From: an uncultured Porphyromonadaceae bacterium | GTDB taxonomy: Bacteria; Bacteroidota; Bacteroidia; Bacteroidales; Muribaculaceae | Reading direction: 5' to 3' | DNA: 7,133 bases | Assembly: GCA_905193485.1 (NCBI GenBank) | Contig: CAJJOX010000116.1 | Span: forward strand, 1-7,133 | Position numbers and translations under genes: made by a program | Notes under the pieces: generated by a model | Database searches by the model: none | Seen by the model: only the letters and a program-made list of their open reading frames with translations | Told to the model about the DNA's origin: nothing | Shown here: positions 7,034-7,133 of the stretch, piece by piece | Position numbering within the stretch: the first letter of the stretch is position 1 | How the letters are laid out: each line of letters starts with the position of its first letter

Positions 7034-7065
7034 TGCAGCCGTTACGAAAAAAAATTGTAATTTTG
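7033..7065 (+). promoter_or_regulatory. Bacteroidetes-type promoter for the gene starting at 7104
   Basis: TAATTTTG (7058-7065) matches the Bacteroidetes sigma-ABfr -7 consensus TAnnTTTG exactly and is followed by C. A TTG at 7033-7035 lies 22 bases upstream of it, slightly wider than the usual 19 to 21 base spacing, so it may serve as a weak -33 element. An A-run (7047-7054) lies between them. Transcription would start near 7072, giving a leader of about 30 bases with an A-rich stretch before the ATG. This is the only convincing promoter I see in the window. Confidence 0.7.
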
Positions 7066-7103
7066 CATCTCTTGATACCAAATCATTATAAACGAAAACC
7101 ATT

Positions 7104-7133
7104 ATGTCGATAGATGATATTATAGCCCAAGGC
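7104..7133 (+). CDS. Start of a new gene, 3'-partial, unidentified
   Basis: An open frame begins with ATG at 7104 and reads MSIDDIIAQG before the window ends. It follows the promoter at 7033-7065 and an A-rich leader (ataaacgaaaacc) with no Shine-Dalgarno site, which is common for Bacteroidetes genes. Ten residues are too few to name a product. Support comes from the promoter position and leader rather than from the protein itself. Confidence 0.6.
   Translation, partial: MSIDDIIAQG

Noticed and set aside
1..7133. Search for CRISPR arrays, insertion sequences, tRNA genes, phage genes, defence or toxin-antitoxin systems
   Set aside because: No regularly spaced repeats, terminal inverted repeats, transposase or integrase motifs, tRNA-like folds or known defence domains were seen; nearly all of the sequence is explained by six ordinary genes.

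Overview
The window looks like chromosomal DNA from a Bacteroidales bacterium. The gut family Muribaculaceae is my best guess, because the GC content is fairly high for the order. Four things support the order. There is a DUF4254 protein, a family I know mainly from Bacteroidetes. ruvB is followed directly by an oligosaccharide flippase gene, an arrangement I recall from Bacteroides and relatives. The only clear promoter has the Bacteroidetes -7 motif TAnnTTTG. Leaders before start codons are A-rich, without strong Shine-Dalgarno sites. The family-level assignment is inference.

All genes lie on the + strand. In order they are: the C-terminal three quarters or so of a histidine-type (branch 2) phosphatase whose 5' end lies outside the window (1-966); a DUF4254 protein (1001-1618); ruvB, the Holliday junction branch-migration motor (1648-2682); a Wzx/MATE-like oligosaccharide flippase (2748-4259); a DUF389 multi-pass membrane protein with a long soluble C-terminal region (4293-5675); and a GT4-type glycosyltransferase overlapping the DUF389 gene by 8 to 20 bases (5656-6978). 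After a 125-base intergenic region with a perfect 9-bp inverted repeat and a good Bacteroidetes promoter, a new gene starts at 7104 and runs off the end after 10 codons.

Gaps between the first six genes are 34, 29, 65 and 33 bases and then an overlap, and none of them holds a recognisable promoter or strong terminator. They probably form one transcription unit mixing DNA repair (ruvB) with envelope functions (flippase, glycosyltransferase, DUF389 membrane protein) and a phosphatase. The flippase and glycosyltransferase fit surface glycan assembly, but no polymerase, initiating transferase or sugar-nucleotide genes are present, so this is not a full polysaccharide locus.

I found no mobile element, CRISPR array, RNA gene, phage gene or clearly new system. 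The points most worth a second look are the internal ATG that could be mistaken for the start of the phosphatase, the uncharacterised DUF4254 and DUF389 proteins in a ruvB operon, the four-cysteine motif in the glycosyltransferase, and the inverted repeat touching the -33 region of the last promoter.
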